Below, piece after piece: positions 7,091 to 14,970 of a DNA stretch of 16,027 nt. The stretch comes from Oscillospiraceae bacterium (lineage in GTDB: Bacteria > Bacillota > Clostridia > Oscillospirales > Ruminococcaceae). Within the stretch, counting starts at the first letter, position 1. Every line of letters begins with the position of its first letter. Location: assembly GCA_016297675.1 (NCBI GenBank), contig JAEDGE010000034.1:1-16027 (forward strand). The letters are read 5' to 3'. The notes beneath the pieces are model-generated. The model was not told where the DNA came from. It was given only the letters and a program-made list of their open reading frames with translations, and ran no database searches. The translations under genes were made by a program, and so were the position numbers.

Positions 7091-8426
7091 GCTGCATCTC
7101 CATATTGGAAAACCGGGTAAACTGACCATCCCATATCATTTGTACTGTACCAGTTTCACCGTGTCGATTTTTTGCGATAATGCATTCTGAAATGTTTGGC
7201 GTTGGGCTTTCCTTGTTATAGTAGGCATCCCGATATAAAAATAGTACAATGTCCGCATCCTGCTCAATCGAACCAGATTCTCGCAAATCGGAGAGCATTG
7301 GTCGTTTGTCATTTCGGCTCTCCGGACCACGGGAAAGCTGCGAGAGCAGAATGACAGGAATATCCAGTTCCTTCGCCATAATTTTAAGCTGGCGAGTAAT
7401 TTCTGAGATGACCAATACACGGTTATCTGTTCGGAGGGTAGATGTCATCAACTGCAAATAATCAATCACAACTAAGCCCACATTTTTCATCCGCCGCAGC
7501 TTTGCTTTAATCTGCTGTGCAGTAATGCCGGCAGTATCGTCAATATACATCGGCAGACCACTCAATACGCCTGCACTCGTGGCAAGCCGCACCCAGTCGT
7601 CACTGGTGAGAAAGCCGCTTCGCAGCTTATTGGAATCTACCAGTGCTTCGGTGGAAAGCAGACGGGTTGCCAGCTGTTCTTTCGACATTTCCAGCGAAAA
7701 GACTGCCACTTCCCGATCCCCTCTCCGTGCGACATTGGCAGCAATGTTCATGGCAAAGGAGGTCTTGCCCATACCCGGACGGGCGGCAATCAAAATCAAG
7801 TCTGACTTGTTTAAACCAGATGTAATGGTATCCAGATACTTGAATCCAGTTCTTGCTCCGATATACTTTTCTTTATCTGGACCGGCAATCTTCCCAATGT
7901 GGTCATATGCCTCGCAAATCGCATCGCCCAGCTTCACCAGCCCCTGTGTATCTTTCCCCTTCCGAATATCAAAAATACGCTGCTCCGCAGCATCCAGCAG
8001 CATTTGTGCATCCTGTTCTCCGGTCTGAATGTCCTGTAGGATTGACCGTGCGACAAATGCCAGACTGCGGATATAATACTTTTCTGCAACAATATTACAA
8101 TAGCTTTCGATATTTGCAACAGATGGTACCAGATTGACCAATGCACCCAGATAAGCACGTCCTTCTGCTGCGGTATCGAAAATATGCTCTGCCATTGCAG
8201 CATTCAAAACAGTGATAATATCTGCCTTTTCGCCGGAAGTGAACATTTGCAGCATAATTTGAAACAGTGCTCGATGCTGCTCATTGAAAAAGCTATCCGG
8301 TTTGATTTTCTCCAAAACAATGGACAATACTGAAGCATCAATCAGAATTGCCCCAAGGATGGTCTGTTCTGCCTCTAAACTATAGGGCAGTTCCGTTTGC
8401 TCTATATTTTCCAGTTCCTGTGCCAT
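7080..8426 (-). CDS. dnaB: Replicative DNA helicase DnaB (Bacillus DnaC equivalent)
   Basis: This is the hexameric 5'-3' helicase that unwinds the replication fork and loads primase. The 448-residue protein has the N-terminal primase-interacting domain (about 10-115, PYSLEAEQTILGAILID) and a RecA-like C-terminal domain. Visible motifs are Walker A ARPGMGKT (215-222), Walker B VVIDYLQLM (319-327), SQLSR (362-366), LRESGSIEQDADIVLFLYR (381-399) and the arginine-finger region KNRHGETG (419-426). No intein is present. The start is taken at ATG 8426, where GGGAG precedes it by six bases, rather than at the frame opening at 8447. The 78-base spacer to rplI contains a hairpin repeat. It overlaps tilS by 11 bases. 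Confidence 0.97.
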   Translation of the reverse strand: MAQELENIEQTELPYSLEAEQTILGAILIDASVLSIVLEKIKPDSFFNEQHRALFQIMLQMFTSGEKADIITVLNAAMAEHIFDTAAEGRAYLGALVNLVPSVANIESYCNIVAEKYYIRSLAFVARSILQDIQTGEQDAQMLLDAAEQRIFDIRKGKDTQGLVKLGDAICEAYDHIGKIAGPDKEKYIGARTGFKYLDTITSGLNKSDLILIAARPGMGKTSFAMNIAANVARRGDREVAVFSLEMSKEQLATRLLSTEALVDSNKLRSGFLTSDDWVRLATSAGVLSGLPMYIDDTAGITAQQIKAKLRRMKNVGLVVIDYLQLMTSTLRTDNRVLVISEITRQLKIMAKELDIPVILLSQLSRGPESRNDKRPMLSDLRESGSIEQDADIVLFLYRDAYYNKESPTPNISECIIAKNRHGETGTVQMIWDGQFTRFSNMEMQHEA

Positions 8427-8441
8427 TGAAAACTCCCTCAT

Positions 8442-8470
8442 AAACAAGATACGGGCGAACTGTGTCCGCC
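8442..8470. repeat. Short hairpin repeat in the rplI-dnaB spacer, related to the left-edge repeat
   Basis: GGGCGaAC at 8453-8460 and GTcCGCCC at 8464-8471 pair around a TGT loop with a single mismatch. On the minus strand the sequence carries GGCGGACA (8470-8463) and GTATCTTGTTT (8452-8442), both also found at 12-19 and 23-33. It lies within the operon between the rplI stop and the dnaB ribosome binding site, and it lacks a T tract, so it is probably not a terminator. Confidence 0.5.
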
Positions 8471-8504
8471 CATGTCATCCTGCACCTTCTTGTGGTATGT
8501 GATT

Positions 8505-8951
8505 TTACGCTTCGCCGACTTCTACCGTCACTTTGGCAAGAATGCCGGCATACAGACGAATTTCTGCCTCATAGGTGCCAAAATTTTTAATATCGGTCTT
8601 GAGGGAAATCCGCTTCTTGTCCACTTTGCAGCCATACTGCTGTGCAATCAAATCTGCAATGTTGCCGGCAGTAATCGCACCGAACAGCCGTCCGCCTGTT
8701 CCAGCCTTTGCCACTGCCTTCACAGTTTTGCCGTTCAAAAGTTCTGCAGTTTCCCTTGCCTGCTGCTTTTCCACATCAATCTTGTGGGCAGCAGAAGACT
8801 GCTTTCCAGCCAGTTCCGAGAGTGCTTTCGGGGTGGCTTCTACTGCAAGCCCTTTCTTCAACAGCATGTTGCGTGCATACCCATCTGCAACATTTTTAAC
8901 TTCTCCCTTTTTTCCGGAACCTTTTACGTCCTGCAAAAAAATTACCTTCAT
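8505..8951 (-). CDS. rplI: 50S ribosomal protein L9
   Basis: This protein binds domain V of 23S rRNA near the L1 stalk and helps maintain reading frame. The 148-residue length is normal. The N-terminal rRNA-binding module (1-50) carries the family signature from about residue 11, GSGKKGEVKNVADGYARN, followed by the long basic connecting helix (about 40-75) and a C-terminal domain ending in VTVEVGEA. AGGAG lies about eight bases before the ATG at 8951. It is placed 21 bases after gdpP and before dnaB, the same gdpP-rplI-dnaB order as in Bacillus (yybT-rplI-dnaC). Confidence 0.98.
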   Translation of the reverse strand: MKVIFLQDVKGSGKKGEVKNVADGYARNMLLKKGLAVEATPKALSELAGKQSSAAHKIDVEKQQARETAELLNGKTVKAVAKAGTGGRLFGAITAGNIADLIAQQYGCKVDKKRISLKTDIKNFGTYEAEIRLYAGILAKVTVEVGEA

Positions 8952-8972
8952 GAATGTTCTCCTGCCTTTCTT

Positions 8973-10913
8973 TTACTGTTTCTCTTCATAGGCTTCCAAT
9001 ACCTGCAAAAGCCGTTCCTTTGCTTCCTGTAATGTAACACCGGCAAGCTGTGTAGCTGCCATTGTTTGATGTCCGCCGCCGCCCAGTTCCTCCATGACCA
9101 GCTGCACATTCATTGCCCCCAAAGAGCGGGCAGAAATGCTAAAACCATTTTGGTCTGGAAATAATACAAATGAGGCTTCTACCCCCTGAATGCCCAGCAA
9201 CTCATCCGCTGCCTGTGCCGCAATCACACGCGTATCCGCATCCTGCATTTTTACAGCAGAGATGGCACTCTTATGATAAATTTCTGCGTGTGCCACGATT
9301 TGCGAACGAATCTGATACATGGAAATCGTGCTGGAAAACAGGGACTTGACCTGTATGGTATCTGCTCCGATTTTCCGCAGGTAAGCAGCTGCTTCAAATG
9401 TCCGCACACCGGTTCGCATGACAAAATTCTTGGTATCCAACGTAATCCCAGCAAGCAACGCATCTGCATTGGCTGCCGGTATTTCCCCATCCAAGCGGAA
9501 ATACTGAATAATTTCTGTCACCATCTCCGATGCAGAAGAAGCATATGGTTCATGGTGAAATAAAACAGCATTTTCAATAAAGTTGACGTTCTTTCGATGG
9601 TGGTCAATCACTGCCACATAGCGGCAAGCCTTGTACAGCTCCACACTCTCCAGAATATCTTTATTATGGGTATCCACCACAATCAAAAGACTGTTGCTGC
9701 TGACTCGCTCCATCGCCTCTTCTGGCTCAATAAACTCCGGCGGTCGCTCCGCCTCTTTCATCCGCTGAATCAACTGTCCAGCAAGACAATTTTTCTGATT
9801 GACCACAATCGAAACTGGTTTTTTCATCATATCAATGGCTCCAGCCAGACCGCAGGCAGAACCAATCGCATCCAAATCACCAAACCGATGTCCCATCAGA
9901 AATACCTGATCGGCATTTTCAATCAGTTCCTGCAAGGCAGTGGCAACAGAACGAATTTTTGTCTTGGATTTTTTCTCTACACCCTTGGATGTCCCACCAA
10001 AGAAACAGAACCCATTTTCTGTTTTCACTGCCGCCTGATCGCCGCCTCGTCCCAGTGCCATATCCAAAGACTGATGCGCAAATTTTTCGCTTTCTTCCAG
10101 CGAATCTGCACCAAATCCCACACCAATGGAAAAAGTAATGTGAATGCGTCCGTTAACTAAAATTTTTCTGGCTTCGTCCAGTACTTTGAACTTTTCCTGC
10201 ATAATCACACGCAGATGCCGTGTTTCCATGACGGCATAGAACATATCATTTTCAATCTTACGAATCACACCATTTGTCCCTGCCATGAACTGTTCCAGCA
10301 CCTTTTCCACCTCAGCAGAAACCTGTGCTTTCTCGCTCTCTTTGGCATACTGCAAAATATCATCATAACTATCAATGACCAAAAGCAATACACACGGCTT
10401 TGCACTGGCAAAATCTCGTTTCCATTGCAACAACTCTGTGACATCTGTAAACTGAAAGGCATGCATCGGGGAGGCATCTTTCTGTGCCACACAAGAAATG
10501 CTGTGTACCTGATAGCTGCGGTTTTGAAATTCTACAATCTGATCTTGCGGCTGTGAAGCATAAGTATGCAGATGCAGCAATCGCTGCACCAGCTGTTTTC
10601 CTTTTCCGGGTTCCTGCAAAATCTGATCCGCGAACGCCGTATTGTACCAAAATACATTGCCATTCTCCTGTACCAGTACCACCGGTACCGTCAACTGTTC
10701 CAGTACCGGTGTTTCTGCACTGCTCATATCTGCCCGAATCCGATTGATCGGATATCGCCGGCGAAACGCAAAAAACAACTGCACAATAAAAAGTGCATTG
10801 AACAGCAATGCCGGCAAAAATAGCAGTGCAACCTTACAATTATCATACAGAAAAGAAATCACAATCAGCGGCACTGCAATACTCAATAGCATCAGCACAC
10901 CTGTTGTCAACAA
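8973..10913 (-). CDS. gdpP: Cyclic-di-AMP phosphodiesterase GdpP (YybT family, DHH/DHHA1)
   Basis: This membrane-bound enzyme hydrolyses c-di-AMP to pApA and so affects cell wall, potassium and osmotic control. Counting from the first canonical start (TTG at 10913), 646 residues show two transmembrane helices (about 4-23 and 28-50), a PAS-like domain (about 68-160), a degenerate GGDEF domain (about 170-300), a DHH domain with GHRFGDLDAIGS (341-352), VDTH (413-416) and DHH (437-439), and a DHHA1 domain with GGGGH (611-615). All expected metal ligands are present. The start is uncertain. No ribosome binding site precedes the TTG, whereas GGGGGG at 10954-10949 points to an ATC at 10940. That start would add nine basic residues before helix 1 and give 655 residues, closer to B. 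subtilis GdpP (659). Confidence 0.96.
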   Translation of the reverse strand: MLTTGVLMLLSIAVPLIVISFLYDNCKVALLFLPALLFNALFIVQLFFAFRRRYPINRIRADMSSAETPVLEQLTVPVVLVQENGNVFWYNTAFADQILQEPGKGKQLVQRLLHLHTYASQPQDQIVEFQNRSYQVHSISCVAQKDASPMHAFQFTDVTELLQWKRDFASAKPCVLLLVIDSYDDILQYAKESEKAQVSAEVEKVLEQFMAGTNGVIRKIENDMFYAVMETRHLRVIMQEKFKVLDEARKILVNGRIHITFSIGVGFGADSLEESEKFAHQSLDMALGRGGDQAAVKTENGFCFFGGTSKGVEKKSKTKIRSVATALQELIENADQVFLMGHRFGDLDAIGSACGLAGAIDMMKKPVSIVVNQKNCLAGQLIQRMKEAERPPEFIEPEEAMERVSSNSLLIVVDTHNKDILESVELYKACRYVAVIDHHRKNVNFIENAVLFHHEPYASSASEMVTEIIQYFRLDGEIPAANADALLAGITLDTKNFVMRTGVRTFEAAAYLRKIGADTIQVKSLFSSTISMYQIRSQIVAHAEIYHKSAISAVKMQDADTRVIAAQAADELLGIQGVEASFVLFPDQNGFSISARSLGAMNVQLVMEELGGGGHQTMAATQLAGVTLQEAKERLLQVLEAYEEKQ

Positions 10914-10937
10914 CAGAATTCGTTTCAGTTTGTTTTT

Positions 10938-10954
10938 GATCGTTCACACCCCCC
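10938..10954 (-). promoter_or_regulatory. gdpP ribosome binding site facing a non-canonical ATC start
   Basis: On the coding strand GGGGGG (10954-10949) is followed after eight bases by ATC (10940-10938), in frame with gdpP. An in-frame TGA (10946-10944) blocks any earlier start, and no ATG, GTG or TTG occurs in frame before 10913. A GTG at 10947-10945 lies in another frame only one base after the G run. Either ATC initiates, the TTG at 10913 is used without a site, or the sequence has a one-base error here. Confidence 0.4.
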
Positions 10955-10973
10955 GTTACACGGCAGCGTTCTT

Positions 10974-12815
10974 TCAGACTTCCATAATAATGGGCAAAAT
11001 CATCGGACTACGTTTGGTCTTTCCATAAATATAATCAGAAAGCACATCCCGCAACTTATTTTTTAGAGTTCCCCACTCTTTCAGTTCCTGTGCAGAGCAA
11101 TGCTGCAAGGTATCCAACAGAATTTGTCTTGCCTCTTCCATCAGTTCCTCGGATTCCCGCACATAGACAAATCCTCTGGAGATGATATCCGGACCGGAAA
11201 CAATCAGATTGGCTGTCCGCTCAATGCCGATGACAACAATGATTAAGCCATCCTGTGCCAGATGCTTCCGGTCACGCAATACAATGGAACCAACATCGCC
11301 GACACCCAGACCATCGACCATCACTCTGCCGGACGGTACCTGCGATACCACTTTCATGGAAACACCATCTGTTTCGATCACATTGCCGATTTCGCCAATG
11401 ATCACATTGGACTCCGGCATTCCCATAGAATAGGCAATCTGAGCGTGTTTTACCAGATGCTTATATTCCCCGTGTACGGGAATAAAGAACTTTGGCTTGG
11501 TCAATGCCTGAATCAGTTTCAGTTCTTCCTGACAAGCATGTCCGGAAACGTGTACCTCATACATTGCCTCATAAATGACTTCTGCACCAGACTTCATCAA
11601 CTCATTGACTACTCTGGTTACATGCTTTTCATTGCCCGGAATCGGATTGGCAGAGATAATGATAAAATCATTCGGTGTGATGACCACTTTTTTATGACTG
11701 TTCATTGCCATTCTGGTCAGGGCTGACATGGGTTCGCCTTGACTGCCAGTGGTAATCAATACAATCCGTTCATCCGGATAACGACTCATCTCATCAATAT
11801 CAATCAAAATTCCCTTTGGTACATTCAAATATCCCAGTTCCAATGCGGTGGAAATGACATTCACCATGCTTCTGCCAAATACAGCAACCTTTCGATTGCT
11901 CCGCTGTGCGTTGTCAATGATCTGCTGAATCCGGTGAATATTGGAAGAGAATGTGGCAATGATAATGCGTTTTCCGGTTGCTCGTTTAAACAGCTTGTCA
12001 AAGGATTCACCAACCGTTCGTTCAGAACGAGTAAAGCCCGAACGCTCTGCATTCGTAGAATCTGCCATCAATGCCAGTACTCCACGGCTGCCCAGTTCGC
12101 CGAACCGTGCCAAATCAATCACATCGTCATCAACGGGAGAAAAATCGACCTTAAAGTCACCCGTGTGCACAATGATACCAGCCGGTGTATGAATTGCCAT
12201 CCCGACAGAACCCGGAATGGAATGGTTGACCTTGATGAACTCTACCCCCATGCAGCCCATTTTCACTGTCCGCTTTGGCTGCACCTCACAGAGCTTTACT
12301 GCATTTGCAAGTCCATGCTCCTCCAGCTTGCCCTTGACCAGTCCCAGTGTCAGCTTTGTGCCGTAGACTGGTACATTCACCTTTTTCAATAAATATGCCA
12401 AACCACCAATGTGATCTTCGTGTCCATGCGTCAGCACAATGCCACGCAATTTATCCCGATTTGCCTCCACATAAGTGAAATCTGGAATCACAATATCTAC
12501 ACCCGGCATATCACCGTCCGGAAATGCCAGTCCGCAGTCCAGAATAAACATATCATTGCTGCACTCGAACACGGTCATATTCTTTCCGATTTCGTTTAAG
12601 CCGCCCAGTGGAATAATCCGAACCGGTGTCCGCCGCAATTCCTGTTTATGGTTGGAACGACTCTGAGATGCTGCAAATGCTGCGGTGCGGGTGACTGTTT
12701 TGGCACGTCCCTTTGTCACAAGTTCTCCGCCGTTCTGTTTCGGCATTCTACGCCGGTAATTCCGTTTTTTCGGCAGTGCTGCTGCCTTTCCCTCTTTTCC
12801 TTCTTTCGTAGCCAA
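10974..12815 (-). CDS. rnj: Ribonuclease J (metallo-beta-lactamase/beta-CASP RNase)
   Basis: This endo- and 5'-3' exoribonuclease acts in mRNA decay and rRNA maturation. The protein has 613 residues from the TTG at 12815. The metallo-beta-lactamase motifs are HGHEDHIGG (130-138), the His near 198, and GDFK (219-222). The beta-CASP region lies at about 270-440, with TTGSQGEP (355-362) and SGHA (424-427), and VHGE (447-450) supplies the last metal-site motif. The C-terminal domain ends near 613. TTG is preferred because AGAGAGG (12830-12824) lies eight bases before it. The frame can be extended to a GTG at 12863, but that one lacks a site and falls inside a stem of the leader. Compared with the usual length of about 555, there is an extra basic, low-complexity N-terminal arm of about 60 residues (KKRNYRRR). 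This is the first gene of the operon. Confidence 0.96.
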   Translation of the reverse strand: MATKEGKEGKAAALPKKRNYRRRMPKQNGGELVTKGRAKTVTRTAAFAASQSRSNHKQELRRTPVRIIPLGGLNEIGKNMTVFECSNDMFILDCGLAFPDGDMPGVDIVIPDFTYVEANRDKLRGIVLTHGHEDHIGGLAYLLKKVNVPVYGTKLTLGLVKGKLEEHGLANAVKLCEVQPKRTVKMGCMGVEFIKVNHSIPGSVGMAIHTPAGIIVHTGDFKVDFSPVDDDVIDLARFGELGSRGVLALMADSTNAERSGFTRSERTVGESFDKLFKRATGKRIIIATFSSNIHRIQQIIDNAQRSNRKVAVFGRSMVNVISTALELGYLNVPKGILIDIDEMSRYPDERIVLITTGSQGEPMSALTRMAMNSHKKVVITPNDFIIISANPIPGNEKHVTRVVNELMKSGAEVIYEAMYEVHVSGHACQEELKLIQALTKPKFFIPVHGEYKHLVKHAQIAYSMGMPESNVIIGEIGNVIETDGVSMKVVSQVPSGRVMVDGLGVGDVGSIVLRDRKHLAQDGLIIVVIGIERTANLIVSGPDIISRGFVYVRESEELMEEARQILLDTLQHCSAQELKEWGTLKNKLRDVLSDYIYGKTKRSPMILPIIMEV

Positions 12816-13190
12816 ATAAAAAACCTCTCTTTCTGCTCGCAAATGCGGCAGAAGGCATTGCACAAGCGACGCAATTTCCGTTCTGCTGTGTCATAGTTTG
12901 TGCAATTTCCACAACTGGATACATCCGATACAAATAAATCAAATCAAAAACAAGTTTTGCAACCATCACCCTTCTCCGGCAAGCCTGTATACTGACCGCA
13001 GTGGTGTTTCCCTGATCATTGTTCTTTTTATTTGCCGCATTTGCATTGTACGATTGTAAATAAGTATAATATATGATCATGCATTATAAAAAATGCAGCC
13101 ATTCCCAAACGAGTTTGCAAGTAGACCTTTATTACAAAACCAAAAAACGACAATTTCAAAAGCCGTTTTCGGAAACGAACTATCACATGT
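12816..13190 (-). promoter_or_regulatory. Long structured 5' leader of rnj
   Basis: From the expected transcription start near 13190 to the rnj TTG the transcript has about 375 untranslated bases. GCAAATGCGGCA (13044-13033) is perfectly complementary to TGCCGCATTTGC (12850-12839), enclosing 182 bases and ending eight bases before the ribosome binding site. Inside lies a second inverted repeat, ATTGCACAA/TTGTGCAAT (12906-12898 with 12865-12857). A direct repeat, GGAAATTGC, occurs twice (12910-12902 and 12879-12871). Smaller stems include CAAA-CTCG-TTTG upstream. No convincing small open frame or terminator with a T tract precedes rnj. I do not recognise a known riboswitch, T-box or 6S RNA. Control of RNase J by its own leader, as known for RNase E in enterobacteria, is inference. 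Confidence 0.5.
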
Positions 13191-13196
13191 AGTTTT

Positions 13197-13225
13197 ATTA
13201 TACGACACGACCGCCGGAATGTCAA
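13197..13225 (-). promoter_or_regulatory. Consensus SigA promoter of the rnj-gdpP-rplI-dnaB-tilS-ftsH operon
   Basis: On the minus strand TTGACA (13225-13220) and TATAAT (13202-13197) are separated by exactly 17 bases, so both hexamers match the consensus. An A-rich run just upstream (13226-13233) could act as an UP element. This predicts a strong constitutive start near 13190. Upstream at 13242-13256 is a small inverted repeat, ATTTC/GAAAT. Beyond that, the stretch 13257-13333 shows nothing I can name. Confidence 0.85.
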
Positions 13226-13333
13226 GTTTTTTATTCTTCACATTTCGGATAGAAATACAAATGTAAAACCATTTCCCATCCTTTTTATGTTATTTTTATG
13301 TACAAACAGAATGTGATCTCCTGTTCGGCAATA

Positions 13334-13362
13334 GCATATCGGGTTGCCTGTCTGCATAGATT
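13334..13362 (+). promoter_or_regulatory. SigE-like sporulation promoter for sipL-spoIVA
   Basis: GCATATC (13334-13340) and CATAGATT (13355-13362) are separated by 14 bases. They resemble the mother-cell SigE consensus, roughly GMATATT, 13-15 bases, CATACAAT. The position is 43 bases before the sipL start, and both downstream genes belong to SigE regulons in other spore formers. A small CCCG/CGGG stem (13376-13385) lies between promoter and ribosome binding site. Confidence 0.6.
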
Positions 13363-13404
13363 GTAGTAACATCAACCCGCACGGGACAATAAGGAGGATA
13401 CCAC

Positions 13405-14958
13405 ATGGAACTGAAACTGAATCGGGAACGCATTCCCGTCACAGAACGCATTCTGGAGGAAACACAGGAACAAGGCGTAGAGCTGGATTATGTCCTGCCG
13501 GATTATGACCCTGAAATTTTCCGCATCATCAGCTGTGAAATGCAGCCATCTGTCATAGACTACCAGCTCAACGGCAATCGGCTCAACTATGAATTACAGG
13601 TAGAGATTCGCATTCTCTACTGTGGAAATGGCAGCCACAGTCTGCAATGTGTCAATCAAACCATGCATTACACCAAGAATTTGGAACTGCAAAGCAAGCC
13701 GGAAAATCCGGCTGTAACCTTACAGGCAAAAACCGATTATGCCAACTGCCGTGCCGTCAGCCGCCGCCGGTTGGATGTCAGAGGAGCCGTTTCGGTTCGG
13801 ATTCAAATCACCGGCGAACGGATGCAGGAAGTCATCTCCGATATATTTGGAATGCATATGCAGTGTCGCAAGCAGACAATTGCTTACGCCAGCCAGAAAC
13901 AGCGTGCAGTGAAAGTCGTTTCCCTTTCAGAGGAAATTGAACTGAACACCGCCAAAGCCCCCATCCATAGTATCCTCCGCTGTACCGCACGGGCAGAACA
14001 GGGCGAACAATCTATCATTGCCGGTAAATTTGTCGCACGGGGAGAAGTTGCGGTTTCCATTCTCTACCGCTGCGAATCCGAAGAACATCCAGAACCGGAA
14101 AGTATGCAGTTTACAATCCCCTATAGCCAGATTGTAGATATGGAAAAGATTGAGGAATCGTTCACCGGCATGGCAACCGTACAGGTCATTCGCTGTGAAT
14201 GCAAGCCCATTGCAGAAAAAGGCGGCGAACAAAACTGTCTGAAATGTGAAGCGGATATTCGTCTGACCTGTATGGCTTGCAAACCGGCATCCGTGCAAGT
14301 CGTCACGGATGCCTATTCCACTGCCTATCTTTGTGACTGCACCAGCACACCGCTGCGGATTGACGGCATTCCCGTCCCACTGAAAGAACAGTTCTCCTGT
14401 ACCGCTGCCATCCCTGCCGGCGATACGCCTGTGGACTTTGTCAGCGATTTACAATGCCGCATTAAAAATGTCAGTGCTGCCCCTGTGCCGGAACAAAATC
14501 GGATTCGAGTAAGTGGTATGCTTTGTTGCAGTGTCCTGGCAAAAGATGCCGAGGGCATGCCATTCTTGTTGGAGAAAGAAGAAGCGTTTGAAGAACTGCT
14601 TACCACAACCGTTCCGCTGGAGCAGGCAACCCTCTGTGCAGAGGCAGAACCAGCAGAATCTTCCTTCCATCTTGCCGCAGACGGCAGCATTTCCATTAAG
14701 GCATCCATCTCTCTGCACGGTATGCTCTATCCGGCAGCACAGGAAACCTGTCTTTCTGGGGTTACAGTCGATGAAAACCGCAAGCGAACACGGGACAGCG
14801 ACTGTGCGTTGCGGCTTTATTATGGGACTGTCGGCGAATCGGTCTGGGAGATTGCCAAACGCTGTAACACCAAAGTATCTGCCATTTCTGCGGAAAATGA
14901 CCTAACAGGCGATACGCTGACAAAGCCCGGTATGCTGTTTATTCCGATTGTATATTAA
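13405..14958 (+). CDS. sipL: SpoIVA-interacting spore coat morphogenetic protein SipL (DUF3794/SPOCS plus LysM)
   Basis: This protein partners SpoIVA in building the coat basement layer around the forespore in clostridia. The 517-residue protein has no signal peptide or membrane helix. It contains three DUF3794/SPOCS-like beta-rich modules, beginning near residues 26, 176 and 328, each with a strand pattern such as LNYELQVEIRILYCG (60-74) or ARGEVAVSILYRC (211-223). It ends with a LysM domain (about 469-515, with YGTVGESVWEIAKRCNTKVSAI running into a final LFIPIVY). In C. difficile the LysM domain of SipL contacts SpoIVA. The ATG at 13405 follows AAGGAGG (13391-13397) by seven bases. The stop overlaps the spoIVA ribosome binding site. 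B. subtilis uses the unrelated-length SpoVID in this role; the name SipL rests on domain order and on the spoIVA neighbour. Confidence 0.88.
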   Translation: MELKLNRERIPVTERILEETQEQGVELDYVLPDYDPEIFRIISCEMQPSVIDYQLNGNRLNYELQVEIRILYCGNGSHSLQCVNQTMHYTKNLELQSKPENPAVTLQAKTDYANCRAVSRRRLDVRGAVSVRIQITGERMQEVISDIFGMHMQCRKQTIAYASQKQRAVKVVSLSEEIELNTAKAPIHSILRCTARAEQGEQSIIAGKFVARGEVAVSILYRCESEEHPEPESMQFTIPYSQIVDMEKIEESFTGMATVQVIRCECKPIAEKGGEQNCLKCEADIRLTCMACKPASVQVVTDAYSTAYLCDCTSTPLRIDGIPVPLKEQFSCTAAIPAGDTPVDFVSDLQCRIKNVSAAPVPEQNRIRVSGMLCCSVLAKDAEGMPFLLEKEEAFEELLTTTVPLEQATLCAEAEPAESSFHLAADGSISIKASISLHGMLYPAAQETCLSGVTVDENRKRTRDSDCALRLYYGTVGESVWEIAKRCNTKVSAISAENDLTGDTLTKPGMLFIPIVY

Positions 14959-14970
14959 GGAGGCAACGCT

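Noticed and set aside
8453..8471. Terminator between rplI and dnaB
   Set aside because: The stem has a mismatch and no T tract on the minus strand, and operon continuity is expected.
11739..12392. 217-codon plus-strand frame opposite rnj
   Set aside because: It is antisense to the beta-lactamase/beta-CASP core of RNase J, with cysteine- and histidine-rich composition typical of a reversed frame and no initiation signals.
12839..13044. 6S RNA or another known ncRNA upstream of rnj
   Set aside because: The size and closing stem are suggestive, but I could not find a single long rod with a central bubble. The interior holds separate short stems and no terminator follows, so it is recorded only as an unidentified structured leader.
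12748..13080. 110-codon minus-strand frame in the rnj leader
   Set aside because: It overlaps the RNase J start in another frame, lacks a ribosome binding site and resembles no protein. The inverted repeats explain the region better.
13028..13225. 65-codon minus-strand frame at the rnj promoter
   Set aside because: It begins inside the -35 element, so it could not be translated from the predicted transcript, and it has no ribosome binding site.
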